DNA from: Colwellia sp.
Lineage (GTDB): Bacteria > Pseudomonadota > Gammaproteobacteria > Enterobacterales > Alteromonadaceae
DNA length: 64,000 bases
Assembly (NCBI GenBank): GCA_020630795.1
Contig: JAHDIK010000002.1
Coordinates: 81,972-145,971 of the forward strand
Direction: 5' to 3'
Each line of letters begins with the position of its first letter. Positions within the stretch are counted from its first letter, which is position 1. Under the pieces are notes generated by a model. The model saw nothing but the letters and a program-made list of their open reading frames with translations. It ran no database searches and was not told the origin of the DNA. Positions 16,579 to 24,511 of this stretch are shown here, in pieces. The position numbers were made by a program, and so were the translations under genes.

Positions 16579-17829
16579 TTAAGCGTTTACAACGCTAAGT
16601 CCTTTTCTATAATGTGTTGATAGGCTTAAATTACCTGTTGCAGCGCTTTCAATATGTTCAGACCACCAGTTCATTATTTTTACTCTGCGCTCTAAGTAAT
16701 CAGCTCTGTTATAAGCGCGTCTTACTTCGTTGTCGTCAACGTGCGCTAAAGCAGCCTCAATCACATCGCTATCGAACCCTTGTTCGTTTAATGTTGTACT
16801 AGCTAAAGAACGTAGGCCATGAGCAACCAATTCACCCTTATAGCCCATACGTTTTATTGCTGCGTTTGCTGTTGATTCATTTGCATGGCTTCTGGGGTTT
16901 CTATCAGCTGGAAATATAAATTCTCTGTGACCACTAATAGGCTTTAGACTCTCAAGTAAATTTAGTGTTTGAGGTGTTAATGGTACTGAATGAGGTCTTT
17001 TCTTTTTCATCGTTTCAGCAGGTATATTCCATAGCTTATTTTCAAAGTCTATTTCATTCCACCTTGCTTTAGCTGCTTCACCAGGTCGAACCATTGTATG
17101 AAGTTGCCATTCAATTAAATATCGAGTTACTAGTTTTATACTGGCAATCGATAGGGCGCTCATTAGCTGAGGTAATTGATCAGGCGTAATTGTAGGCATG
17201 TTTTTCTTTTTAGGGTTTTCAAAGGCCGCTTTAATACCTGCTAAAGGGTTTGAGTGAATGACACCAGTATTTACAGCGTAGGTCATTATTTCATTTAACC
17301 TTTGTGATAGCCTTTTAACTGTTTCTAGCTTGCCTTGAGAGGCTAAAGGCTTAATTGTTTTTATTGTGATTGGAGCTGTAATTGTTGAAATAGGGTGTTT
17401 ACCCAGTTCAGGAAAAACGTGCAACTCGAGTGAGCGCCATAGGTCATCAGCGTAATTAGGTGTTATTTCTGTTTTTTTAACTTCAAACCAATTCAAAGCA
17501 ACATTAAAAAGTGTATTAGCTATACGTTCTTTTTGTTCAAGTTCTATTTCAAGTTTATGAGCTTTTGGATCAATATCGTTTGATAGTAAGCTTCTTGCGT
17601 CTTCTCTTTTTCGTCTAGCCATTGCTAGCGTAACTTCAGGGTATATACCAAACCCGATATTGGTGCGCTTTTGAGTGAAAGGACGTAAGTAATTAAATAA
17701 CCATATTTTAGAGCCTGATGGCTTAATCCTGAGCGATAAACCGTTACCATCAGATAAATTATATTCCTTATCTTTTGGTTTAGCTTTCTTAATTTCCGTA
17801 TCGGATAGAGGGTTAACTTTCCTTGCCAT
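16579..17829 (-). CDS. int: P4-type tyrosine integrase
   Basis: The 416-residue recombinase has the N-terminal DUF4102 Arm-DNA-binding domain (residues 1-85, LSDGNGLSLRIKPSGSKIW), a SAM-like core-binding domain (about 100-190) and the catalytic domain with Arg248 (MVRPGEA), His337-x2-Arg340 (HGLR), His363 (AHVDD) and nucleophile Tyr373. All catalytic residues are present, so it should be active. I chose ATG at 17829 behind AAAGGTG. An in-frame GTG at 17850 lies within the arm-site repeats. The gene reads away from ssrA and sits 106 bp from the attachment repeat, the normal arrangement for an ssrA-targeting integrase. Confidence 0.95.
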   Translation of the reverse strand: MARKVNPLSDTEIKKAKPKDKEYNLSDGNGLSLRIKPSGSKIWLFNYLRPFTQKRTNIGFGIYPEVTLAMARRKREDARSLLSNDIDPKAHKLEIELEQKERIANTLFNVALNWFEVKKTEITPNYADDLWRSLELHVFPELGKHPISTITAPITIKTIKPLASQGKLETVKRLSQRLNEIMTYAVNTGVIHSNPLAGIKAAFENPKKKNMPTITPDQLPQLMSALSIASIKLVTRYLIEWQLHTMVRPGEAAKARWNEIDFENKLWNIPAETMKKKRPHSVPLTPQTLNLLESLKPISGHREFIFPADRNPRSHANESTANAAIKRMGYKGELVAHGLRSLASTTLNEQGFDSDVIEAALAHVDDNEVRRAYNRADYLERRVKIMNWWSEHIESAATGNLSLSTHYRKGLSVVNA

Positions 17830-17839
17830 GGTAACACCT

Positions 17840-17896
17840 TTTAGTAACACCAGAATTAGTGATGTTGTTCGTTGTTACTATAAATGTTACTAAAAG
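17840..17896. repeat. integrase arm-type repeats beside int
   Basis: The int leader contains GGTGTTACT-type motifs in both orientations: the 15-mer TTTAGTAACACCAGA (17840-17854), inverted relative to 12272-12286, and GTTGTTACT-N5-TGTTACTAAA (17871-17896), in direct orientation to 12263-12287. These overlap the int promoter region, so integrase binding could also repress its own gene. Assignment as arm-type sites is inferred from the symmetric placement at both element ends. Confidence 0.6.
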
Positions 17897-17934
17897 CTCT
17901 GTTTTTAATCAATCCTTCTCAGAATGTATCAGAC

Positions 17935-18018
17935 AATAAAAAACCCGAGAGCCTTGTTTTATTTAGGCTTTCGGGTCTTTCTTGGTTCTTTTTGAACCTG
18001 TAAGTGGTGGAGCTGGCG
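17935..18018. repeat. right attachment repeat (functional ssrA end and terminator)
   Basis: This 84-bp segment is the counterpart of 12118-12200. It includes the present ssrA terminator and the last 14 bases of the tmRNA gene, which is therefore restored by element-borne sequence. Confidence 0.9.
17938..17976 (-). terminator. ssrA terminator
   Basis: On the minus strand ACCCGAAAGCC pairs with GGCTCTCGGGT (one mismatch) around an A/T-rich loop and is followed by six Ts, about 30 bp past the tmRNA 3' end. Confidence 0.85.
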
Positions 18019-18355
18019 GGAGTTGAACCCGCGTCCAAAAAACCTACATCCTCGGTACTACATGCTTAGTCGATTATTTATTTAACCAATTAGACGCCAA
18101 TCGACAGGCTTCGTCATGGTGAGCTTGATACTATTTCGCGGTTCAGCCTCAAGCAAGCTTCCCTCGCTAACCTATTTAGGGTGACCATCACATCTCTAGG
18201 CAATAGGCGAATCTATGAGAGGATGGCTAGCATTAAGCTGCTAGTGCGAACGTTTCGTCGTTTGCAATTATGGTTTTGCGGCTTTTTACCAGGCCAACCG
18301 CCCCTGGGCATGCACCTTGGGTTTCGTGAATCTTGTCGAATCCTGAATCAGCCCC
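18005..18355 (-). ncRNA. ssrA: tmRNA (ssrA)
   Basis: The 351-nt RNA begins GGGGCUGAUUCAGGAUUCGAC and ends with the alanyl acceptor stem and an encoded CCA, with the T-arm GGUUCAACUCCC. The messenger part, at plus coordinates 18236-18265 with UAA at 18233-18235, encodes the tag ANDETFALAA, starting at the GCA resume codon and ending in the LAA degron read by ClpXP. tmRNA with SmpB rescues stalled ribosomes and tags the unfinished peptide. smpB lies about 100 bp upstream on the same strand. The gene is the integration target of the adjacent element, which reconstitutes its 3' end. Confidence 0.97.
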
Positions 18356-18457
18356 AAAGTTTTTTCATTTAAGTGTTAGCTTAAATTTCAATCTACAAAG
18401 CGCATTATACCGCGATTTGTGCTTTTAAACAACGTGATAAAAATTAAACAAAACGTA

Positions 18458-18949
18458 TTAGTCTTTATTTAAATTTTTATTTTTCATTAACCTACCTTTA
18501 TCAACTTGCCATTCACGATCTTTGATATCGGCTCGTTTATCATGGTCTTTTTTACCTTTACCTAGATAAAACTCTAACTTTACCCAACATTGCTTCCAGT
18601 ACATTGCAGTTGCTATTAGTGAAAAGCCTTCACGATCTACTGCACCTGATAATTGGTCTAGCTCACGGCGATTCAGTAGGAGTTTACGATCTCTATTAGG
18701 ATCGCATACAACGTGACTTGACGCTTGATTTAGAGGCATTATTTCGGCACCAGTAAGGTACGCTTGACCGTCTTTCATAAAAACGTAGCAGTCTGAAATA
18801 TTTACTTTTCCAGTACGAATACTTTTAATTTCCCAACCTTGTAAACTCATACCTGCTTCAAACTTATCGGTAAGGTTATAGTTGTGACGCGCTTTTTTGT
18901 TCAACGCAATAGTATTACTGTTCGATGATTTTGATTTTTTCTTTACCAT
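18458..18949 (-). CDS. smpB: SsrA-binding protein SmpB
   Basis: SmpB binds the tRNA-like domain of tmRNA and fills the decoding centre during trans-translation. The 163-residue protein has the family core [20 protein letters not shown], the [18 protein letters not shown] segment and the basic C-terminal tail ([20 protein letters not shown]) that enters the mRNA channel. I chose ATG at 18949, the start of MVKKKSK, over a longer frame from 18976 because the family begins there. It lies directly upstream of ssrA on the same strand and is divergent from ratA. Confidence 0.96.
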   Translation of the reverse strand: MVKKKSKSSNSNTIALNKKARHNYNLTDKFEAGMSLQGWEIKSIRTGKVNISDCYVFMKDGQAYLTGAEIMPLNQASSHVVCDPNRDRKLLLNRRELDQLSGAVDREGFSLIATAMYWKQCWVKLEFYLGKGKKDHDKRADIKDREWQVDKGRLMKNKNLNKD

Positions 18950-19066
18950 AATGGCGGCTATTATACGGAGAATCACGTTGTTTTAAATGAGAATCTTCTA
19001 CTTTTTACGTTTAATGTGTTTTATTTACAAATTTGTTATGATTGCTCCCTTAAAATTGGAGGGGTA

Positions 19067-19510
19067 ATGCCAAGTATAAGTCGTAGTGCATTAGTAATGC
19101 ACAGTGTTGAAGAAATGTATGATCTCATTAATGATGTTGCTTCATATCCGAAATTTTTGCCTGATTGTATTGATAGTAAAATAGTATCTCAAACCGATAC
19201 ATCTATGACTGCCTCGTTACTGGTTTCCAAAGGCGGTGTTAAGAAATGGTTCACTACTGAAAATTCACTTGTAGCGAATTCGAACGTTGTCATGAATTTA
19301 GTTGATGGTCCTTTTAAGCAGTTAACTGGTGGGTGGAAACTAACGGCTTTGTCTGACGAGGCGTGTAAAATTGAATTGGCACTAGATTATGAGTTTTCAA
19401 GTAAGTTATTTGATTTAGCATTTGGAAAAGTATTCAATCAATTAGCAAACAATATGGTTCAGGCATTCACTGGTAGAGCAAAAGAGGTATATGGTACTCA
19501 TGGAATCTGA
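19067..19510 (+). CDS. ratA: RatA-type START-domain protein (CoQ-binding/ribosome-association family)
   Basis: The 147-residue protein matches the RatA/Coq10 family throughout: SRSALVMHSVEEMYDLINDVASYPKFLPDC at the N-terminus and a MVNLVDGPFK-like central strand with LTGGWKL. In E. coli it was described as a toxin blocking 70S formation. In the wider family it binds ubiquinone. ATG 19067 follows a strong GGAGGGG site, and a longer frame from 19016 lacks one. It is divergent from smpB and overlaps the rnfH gene, the conserved smpB-ratA-rnfH arrangement. Confidence 0.92.
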   Translation: MPSISRSALVMHSVEEMYDLINDVASYPKFLPDCIDSKIVSQTDTSMTASLLVSKGGVKKWFTTENSLVANSNVVMNLVDGPFKQLTGGWKLTALSDEACKIELALDYEFSSKLFDLAFGKVFNQLANNMVQAFTGRAKEVYGTHGI

Positions 19511-19850
19511 AGCAGTTTTAACTGATAAACTACAAATTGAAGTTGTTTTTGGAACTCCTTTAAGTCAAAAAATTCTTGTGGTTATGATGGATGAGGGGAG
19601 CACTATCGAGCAGACAATACAGGCGTCTGGCATTTTAAGTGTTTTTCCTGAAATTGATTTGTCGGTAAATAAAGTAGGAATATGGAACAGAACGGCAAAG
19701 CTTTCAGATACGGTTGTTGATTTAGATAGAATTGAAATTTATCGTCCGCTTATTGCTGACCCTAAAGAAGTTAGAAAGAGAAGAGCCGAAAAAGCAAAAG
19801 AAGAGGGAAGAGCAAATAAAATTACGGGTGGAAGAGTAAAACCTCTTTAA
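19500..19850 (+). CDS. rnfH: RnfH-family ubiquitin-like protein (RatB)
   Basis: A 116-residue beta-grasp protein of the UPF0125/RnfH family, identified by the segment SVNKVGIWNRTAKLSDTVVDLDRIEIYRPLIADPKE followed by a basic tail. The family's biochemical role is unresolved. It overlaps the end of ratA and shares its transcript. Two starts are possible: ATG 19491 (GAGG only three bases upstream) or ATG 19500. I list the latter, but the choice is uncertain by three residues. The operon ends in a strong terminator. Confidence 0.9.
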   Translation: MESEAVLTDKLQIEVVFGTPLSQKILVVMMDEGSTIEQTIQASGILSVFPEIDLSVNKVGIWNRTAKLSDTVVDLDRIEIYRPLIADPKEVRKRRAEKAKEEGRANKITGGRVKPL

Positions 19851-19884
19851 TTCGTTGTGTGATGTTCAGCTAAATTTAGTGAAT

Positions 19885-19914
19885 AAAAAAGCCAGTATTA
19901 ATACTGGCTTTTTT
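19885..19914. terminator. bidirectional terminator between rnfH and bamE
   Basis: AAAAAAGCCAGTATT and AATACTGGCTTTTTT form a perfect 15-bp palindrome with T-runs on both strands, between convergent genes. Confidence 0.93.
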
Positions 19915-19939
19915 ACGGATAAAACTTAGTAGGGGTGAA

Positions 19940-20287
19940 TTAATTCTCCATTGGAGTACTAAAAGACTCAGGGAGTTCAAAGTCACCAGAAGCAGACACT
20001 ACTCTATCGTTTTCAAAAATAATTTTAAAACGTTTTTGAGCGTTATGTTTTTCGCCTCGACCTGATTTAAATTGATAAACATAATTCCATATATTGTTGT
20101 CAAAAGAGTCAATAACTACTGGGCTACCAAGAATAAATTTAACTTGTTCTTTAGTCATATTTATTTGTAGCTTGTCGATATCTTTTTGTTCAAGAAAGTT
20201 ACCCTGTGGCATATCTAGCTTAAACACCCAACTTGAACACGCACTTAATGATAAAAATAAAACAATTGCTAAAACTCGAAACAACAT
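19940..20287 (-). CDS. bamE: outer membrane protein assembly factor BamE
   Basis: BamE is a small lipoprotein subunit of the BAM complex that stabilises BamA-BamD. The 115-residue precursor has a lipobox signal peptide (SLSAC, lipidated Cys17), the motif QGNFLEQKDIDKLQINMTKEQVKFILGSP and the C-terminal WNYVYQF strand typical of the SmpA/OmlA fold. It converges on rnfH and has its own short upstream gap to recN-side sequence. BamA itself is encoded at 38978-41446 in this window. Confidence 0.95.
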   Translation of the reverse strand: MLFRVLAIVLFLSLSACSSWVFKLDMPQGNFLEQKDIDKLQINMTKEQVKFILGSPVVIDSFDNNIWNYVYQFKSGRGEKHNAQKRFKIIFENDRVVSASGDFELPESFSTPMEN

Positions 20288-20377
20288 GAAATTTAATTCT
20301 TCCTATATTTATTTGGATAGGGATGATACCCAAGCTTTGTAATATATACAAAGCTAATTTATTTTAAGGCAAATAAA

Positions 20378-22045
20378 TTAGCTTGCGAGCAACTCTTGAG
20401 CATTCGCTAAACTTGAGTCTGTGATACTGTCGCCCGCTAATAGGCGTGCAATTTCTTGGACACGCCCGTTGGATGAAAGTTCATTTACGGTTGTTTCAGT
20501 TATTTCACCGTCTGTTAGTTTCGCAACAAATAGTTGTTGGTGCCCTTTACTAGCAACCTGGGGTAAATGCGTAACACATATAACTTGTGTACTTTTAGCT
20601 AATTCTTGTAGTTTAGCGCCGACCATTGAAGCCGTTGGGCCACTTATACCTACATCTACTTCATCAAATATTAAGGAAGGGGTTACAACCTTTTCAGCTA
20701 AAATAACCTGCATTGCCAAACTTATGCGAGACAATTCACCACCTGAAGCTACTTTGTCCATAGGCTCTAAAGGCTGTCCAGGGTTTATACTTACTAGAAA
20801 TGATACGTTATTGATACCGTTAGCAGAAATGGTGTCTTTAGCTGTTTTTTGAACATCAACTTTAAATTCACCGTGAGGCATATTAAGTTGCTGGATATTT
20901 TCTGTGATGTATTGGCTTAATTTTTTAGCTGATTTTACTCTAGATTTATGGAGTAATTCTGAAGCGCTTAAATATTTAACTTTATTTGATTCAATTTCAT
21001 TAGCTAGTGTTTCCAGCCGTGATTCGTCTGAATTAATATTATTTAGTTCTAAGGTTAGTTGAGAATGAAAGCTATAAAGGCTTTCTGGTGTAACGTGGTG
21101 CTTTTTAGCTAATTGTATTGTTTGAGAAAAGCGTTCTTCTATATTGGCGTATTCTTCTGGATCTAATTCTAGATTGTCGTAATAGTGTTTTAGTTCACTA
21201 TTCGCATCTTCAATTTGAATGAGAGCGTCGTTAATTGTATTAGATACGTTAGACAAACTGTTGTCCAAAGAAGATAAGCGAGAAATACTATCCGTTATTT
21301 TACGTAATGAATCGATTACGTTAAAAGATTCATCTTCAGACAGTGATTGGATTGAATATAACGTATCGTTAAGGATATCTTGAGCATTACTATGTCGTTT
21401 GTAGTCTTTCTCAAGCAGTTCAAACTCCCCATCTTGAATTGAAAATTCATTTAATTCATTAACTTGGTATTGTAGTAGTTGCTGCTTAGCTTCGCGTTGA
21501 ATTTTACTTTCTGTAAGGTGTTTTAATTCCTGTGTTAGTTTTTGATTTTTTTGAAAATAATACTGTACGTCGTTAAGTAGTTCTTGGTGAGCAGCATAAT
21601 CATCAAGCATTTTTACTTGCTCAGTATGCTTGGTAATCAGTTGATGATCTTGTTGCCCGTGTATGTTTATAAGTAACCTCCCAATTTCTTTTAACTGAGC
21701 AAGAGGGACTTGAATTCCATTGATATATGCTTTTGATCTTCCTTCTGCGGAAATAACACGTCTAAGAATGCATTCATCTTCTTCATTGATTAAATCGTGT
21801 TGTTCAAGCCAATGTTGCGCTGTAACGTTAACCTTTGTGTCAAAAGTTGCAGACAATTCTGCTTTTGAGCTATTAGGTCTAACAGCATTTGTTGTGGCTC
21901 TTTCTCCTAAACAAAGGCCTAAAGCATCGATTGCTATTGATTTACCAGCACCAGTTTCACCTGTTATTGTCGTCATTCCCGACTTCCAATCGATATCAAG
22001 TGATTTTACGATGGCGAAATTTTGAATGTTTAGGTGTAAAAGCAT
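20378..22045 (-). CDS. recN: DNA repair protein RecN
   Basis: RecN is an SMC-like ATPase that acts in RecA-dependent double-strand break repair. The 555-residue protein has an N-terminal Walker A (GETGAGKS, about residues 29-36), long coiled-coil arms in the middle with a short hinge, and the C-terminal signature/Walker B region (SGGELSRISLAMQ, LIFDEVDVGISG). Length is normal for the family. A LexA box lies 32-47 bp upstream of the start codon, so it should be SOS-induced as in E. coli. It is followed by bamE in the same orientation. Confidence 0.97.
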   Translation of the reverse strand: MLLHLNIQNFAIVKSLDIDWKSGMTTITGETGAGKSIAIDALGLCLGERATTNAVRPNSSKAELSATFDTKVNVTAQHWLEQHDLINEEDECILRRVISAEGRSKAYINGIQVPLAQLKEIGRLLINIHGQQDHQLITKHTEQVKMLDDYAAHQELLNDVQYYFQKNQKLTQELKHLTESKIQREAKQQLLQYQVNELNEFSIQDGEFELLEKDYKRHSNAQDILNDTLYSIQSLSEDESFNVIDSLRKITDSISRLSSLDNSLSNVSNTINDALIQIEDANSELKHYYDNLELDPEEYANIEERFSQTIQLAKKHHVTPESLYSFHSQLTLELNNINSDESRLETLANEIESNKVKYLSASELLHKSRVKSAKKLSQYITENIQQLNMPHGEFKVDVQKTAKDTISANGINNVSFLVSINPGQPLEPMDKVASGGELSRISLAMQVILAEKVVTPSLIFDEVDVGISGPTASMVGAKLQELAKSTQVICVTHLPQVASKGHQQLFVAKLTDGEITETTVNELSSNGRVQEIARLLAGDSITDSSLANAQELLAS

Positions 22046-22076
22046 AATGGGTTATATAGAGTAAATAATGTTATGA

Positions 22077-22092
22077 CTGTTAATTTATACAG
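22077..22092. promoter_or_regulatory. LexA (SOS) box of recN
   Basis: CTGT-TAATTTAT-ACAG is a perfect match to the CTGT-N8-ACAG gammaproteobacterial LexA consensus, placed just upstream of the SOS gene recN. Confidence 0.9.
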
Positions 22093-22217
22093 TAATTAAA
22101 GTAAACGCAAGTTAAACATAAAAATTATAATTTTTATGTTCTGTAATGAAAATATACCTTAATCACCTTCTAAAATTTTTTGATAGAAGGGGAAACTTCT
22201 TATTTAGTTTATTGTTA

Positions 22218-22235
22218 TGTAAGACATGTCTCACA
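22218..22235. promoter_or_regulatory. GacA/UvrY-type upstream box of the CsrB-like RNA
   Basis: TGTAAG-N6-CTCACA differs by one base from the GacA/UvrY consensus TGTAAG-N6-CTTACA. It is centred about 175 bp before the probable RNA start, similar to the distal UvrY site of csrB in enterobacteria. Confidence 0.6.
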
Positions 22236-22401
22236 TTGGTGTGAGATATTAATTTTTTTACTTGTGGTTAACAAAGAAGGTTTTTTATTATCTATTGTTT
22301 TTTAAGTATTTAATTTGTTTTTTAGATTTTTTGTGTGGGTTTGGTTAATTTTTTTTTGTTGTTATGGGTTCGAAAAAAAAATGATGAGCGTAATATTAAC
22401 T

Positions 22402-22741
22402 CTGTCAGGAAGACACTGGTTAGGATGACTAGCGTAGTAAAGGGGTTACTACTAGGGATATAAGGAACGCTTTGTAAAAGCTATATACGGAAATTGTATA
22501 AAAGGACTTTTCATAAGGATATAACTATTATGGAGTATTACAAGGATGTTGTCATCAGGATGATGATAAGGATTTAAGTTTTGTAATCAGGAAGATTACA
22601 GCAATGGATTGTATGAAGGACACACGAAAGATTCGTGAAGGATACGCTAAGGACAGCGTTTAAGGAAGAACAGGGACCACTACTTGCAGGATGCAATATA
22701 AGCTAGTTAAATAAATGCGGTTCAAGCGAACCGCATTTTTT
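22402..22741 (+). ncRNA. csrB: CsrB-family CsrA-sequestering RNA
   Basis: The 340-nt region contains 19 GGA motifs, 14 of them AGGA, all on the plus strand. Many are displayed in hairpin loops, for example ATCATC-AGGA-TGATGAT, GTAATC-AGGA-AGATTAC, CGCT-AAGGAC-AGCG and TTGC-AGGAT-GCAA. It has no plausible reading frame and ends in a perfect Rho-independent terminator. These are the defining features of CsrB/RsmZ RNAs, which titrate the translational regulator CsrA. The 5' end is set by a TAATAT -10-like element at 22391, so it is approximate. A GacA/UvrY-like box lies upstream. Confidence 0.92.
22713..22741 (+). terminator. terminator of the CsrB-like RNA
   Basis: AAATGCGGTT pairs perfectly with AACCGCATTT around a six-base loop and runs into a T-tract. 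Confidence 0.93.
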
Positions 22742-22751
22742 ATGGGAAAAA

Positions 22752-23054
22752 TTAGTTAATTTTATAAGGAGGTAGTTCAAACTTTTCTAGTTTGTATCCT
22801 TTCAATGTAACTTCGCCAATATATGACGATTCACCATTTCCACTAAATTCAAATTCAAAATTACTTATCCAGTGAGGTCCTAGTTTAGTATTAAACTTAA
22901 ACCTACTTGATTTTCGAGCTAAATATATAAATTGTATTCCTTCGTTTTCACAGTATTTTTTTGTGTGTAACAAGGCAAATTCAGACACTTTACGTAAATA
23001 TATAAAATACCAAAGAATAAGGCATACAAAGAGTACGTAGTAAATATTTTCCAT
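22752..23054 (-). CDS. DUF3301 membrane-anchored protein
   Basis: A 100-residue protein with one N-terminal membrane helix (IYYVLFVCLILWYFIYLR), followed by a soluble domain with KYCENEGIQFIYLARKSSRF and the C-terminal YKLEKFELPPYKI, the pattern of the DUF3301 family. I chose ATG 23054, one base after the upstream DUF3549 stop. The frame from 23114 merely runs into that gene. The two are cotranscribed as in other Alteromonadales and Vibrionales. Function is not known. It converges on the CsrB-like RNA. Confidence 0.85.
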   Translation of the reverse strand: MENIYYVLFVCLILWYFIYLRKVSEFALLHTKKYCENEGIQFIYLARKSSRFKFNTKLGPHWISNFEFEFSGNGESSYIGEVTLKGYKLEKFELPPYKIN

Positions 23055-23055
23055 G

Positions 23056-24099
23056 TTATTGCACTTTATTTGAATGATTAAAAATAAATCCGATATTCTG
23101 AGACAGTGCTTCACTTCGCTCTGTTGAACGTAGAATACTTAATACATTTGGTCTAATTGCTGGAATAGACACTAAATCTTTAAATATTTCAGCAAAGAGT
23201 TGATTATCGTTGTGTCGTGCAACATTTTCTAAGAACTTATGTAGCAGTGATGAATCGGTAAATAATTCCCAAAATCTTCCTGATAGCACAACTAATGTAT
23301 CAACCGACGTATTGTCAGATTCAATGAGTTTTGTCATAAATTCATATGCACTTATATTGGTCGTTGAGCTTGATAGTGAACGTACTAAGCTTAATGATAC
23401 CTCTTCATTTTGCTTTACATGGTCTGAATTTATCAGTGCTAATATGCTGTTGGTTACGTTAGCAGGTAATGTGTGGTTTTCTAACGCGATACAAAGCGGC
23501 GTGAGAACTTCATTTGGGATATGGTTAATGTTGCTAGACAATAATTGCGCCAGTGCCGGAGAGTTAACTGTTGCTGCTAAGTCATTTATCCCTTGTACGC
23601 CAATATTCTTCCAATTATCCCACCCTAATTTACCATGCAGGTAATCAATAAATATTTCGTAATGTGAACTAAGGGAGCGCTTTAGTTCTACGTTAATTAT
23701 ACTGTTAAACGCTGCCATTTTGTATTGAGCAGGTGCAAAGTGATATGGGTTGTTTTTCAACAGTTCATCTTGTTGTTCAGAAGGTGAATCAGTAATATTT
23801 TTTCCGAGTGCTTCAATAATAATTGCGATGTAATGATTTCTAGCACCTTGATTTAAAAGTCCTCTTTCATCAAGCGGTAACTTTACAAACCAAATGAACG
23901 GTTGTTTAGTGTCTTTTTGCCAAAATACAATTGCTAAACACGCATGAGATTGAATAGGGTAAGGGTATGGCTGGTAGTTCAATTCAATTTTGTTGAATTG
24001 TTCTTTTGATATTTTGTTGATCTTTCTACCTACGTCGTAAATTCTATATTGAGAGCCAGACAAAGAAAGTAATTCGGAAATAGAAGAAATAGTTGTCAT
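23056..24099 (-). CDS. DUF3549 family protein
   Basis: A 347-residue soluble protein starting TTISSISELLSLSGSQYRIYDVGR, a hallmark of DUF3549. The middle and C-terminal parts are built of helical repeats (NSPALAQLLSSNINHIP, HTLPANVTNSILALINSD), suggesting an alpha-solenoid scaffold. No enzyme motif is visible. It is first in a two-gene unit with the DUF3301 gene and divergent from yqcC-truC. A short palindrome GTTCG-N7-CGAAC lies at 24112-24128 in the shared control region. Confidence 0.87.
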   Translation of the reverse strand: MTTISSISELLSLSGSQYRIYDVGRKINKISKEQFNKIELNYQPYPYPIQSHACLAIVFWQKDTKQPFIWFVKLPLDERGLLNQGARNHYIAIIIEALGKNITDSPSEQQDELLKNNPYHFAPAQYKMAAFNSIINVELKRSLSSHYEIFIDYLHGKLGWDNWKNIGVQGINDLAATVNSPALAQLLSSNINHIPNEVLTPLCIALENHTLPANVTNSILALINSDHVKQNEEVSLSLVRSLSSSTTNISAYEFMTKLIESDNTSVDTLVVLSGRFWELFTDSSLLHKFLENVARHNDNQLFAEIFKDLVSIPAIRPNVLSILRSTERSEALSQNIGFIFNHSNKVQ

Positions 24100-24172
24100 A
24101 AGTAAAATACCGTTCGAATAATGCGAACATTATAGAGATAATAGGCTTTTAACTCCATGATAAAAGTTTTAT

Positions 24173-24511
24173 ATGGCTGTAATTAGCCGAGCGGACTTAA
24201 TGCCTCTTCTTCATTCATTATCAGGTGAATTAAAACAATTATCGTTGTGGTCTGATATTGAACCTCCACAAGAGTATTTATTGAGTACACAACCTTTTTG
24301 CTGTGATTGTTTACCACTCGAACAGTGGCTTCAATTTATTTTTATACCAAAAATATTGGATATGTTAAAAATGAAAAATATTCCATGTTTTCAATGTGGT
24401 ATTTCTCCTATTGCTGAAGAAGCATTTAAGAAGTTGAACATAGATTCACGTAGTTTACTAAACGTGATTAAAGATATTGATAATACAATTAGTGGAAATG
24501 TTAATGGTTAA
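24173..24511 (+). CDS. yqcC: YqcC family protein (DUF446)
   Basis: A 112-residue helical protein with the YqcC pattern LSGELKQLSLWSDIEPPQEYLLSTQPFCCD and LPLEQWLQFIFIPKI. The family commonly precedes truC in gammaproteobacteria, as here. The reading frame overlaps the start of truC by eight bases, so the two are translationally coupled. Its function is unknown. A role linked to tRNA modification is suggested only by the conserved neighbourhood. Confidence 0.92.
   Translation: MAVISRADLMPLLHSLSGELKQLSLWSDIEPPQEYLLSTQPFCCDCLPLEQWLQFIFIPKILDMLKMKNIPCFQCGISPIAEEAFKKLNIDSRSLLNVIKDIDNTISGNVNG

Larger units (their letters stand above)
12118..18018. mobile_element. compact integrative element inserted at the 3' end of ssrA
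   Basis: The element is bounded by imperfect direct repeats, 12118-12200 and 17935-18018, both containing the tmRNA 3' terminus and its terminator. Reading from ssrA it encodes a P4-type integrase, a DUF6387-like protein, AlpA, an HTH_39-type winged-helix protein, a replication-initiator-like HTH protein, a stem-loop array and three small unknown proteins, almost all on the minus strand. No capsid, terminase, conjugation or toxin-antitoxin genes are recognisable. At 5.9 kb it is far smaller than typical integrative elements and resembles minimalist phage satellites in organisation. That classification is inference. Confidence 0.85.

Noticed and set aside
24112-24128. GTTCG-N7-CGAAC palindrome between DUF3549 and yqcC
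   Set aside because: Only five pairs in a short divergent promoter region. Too weak to call as an operator.
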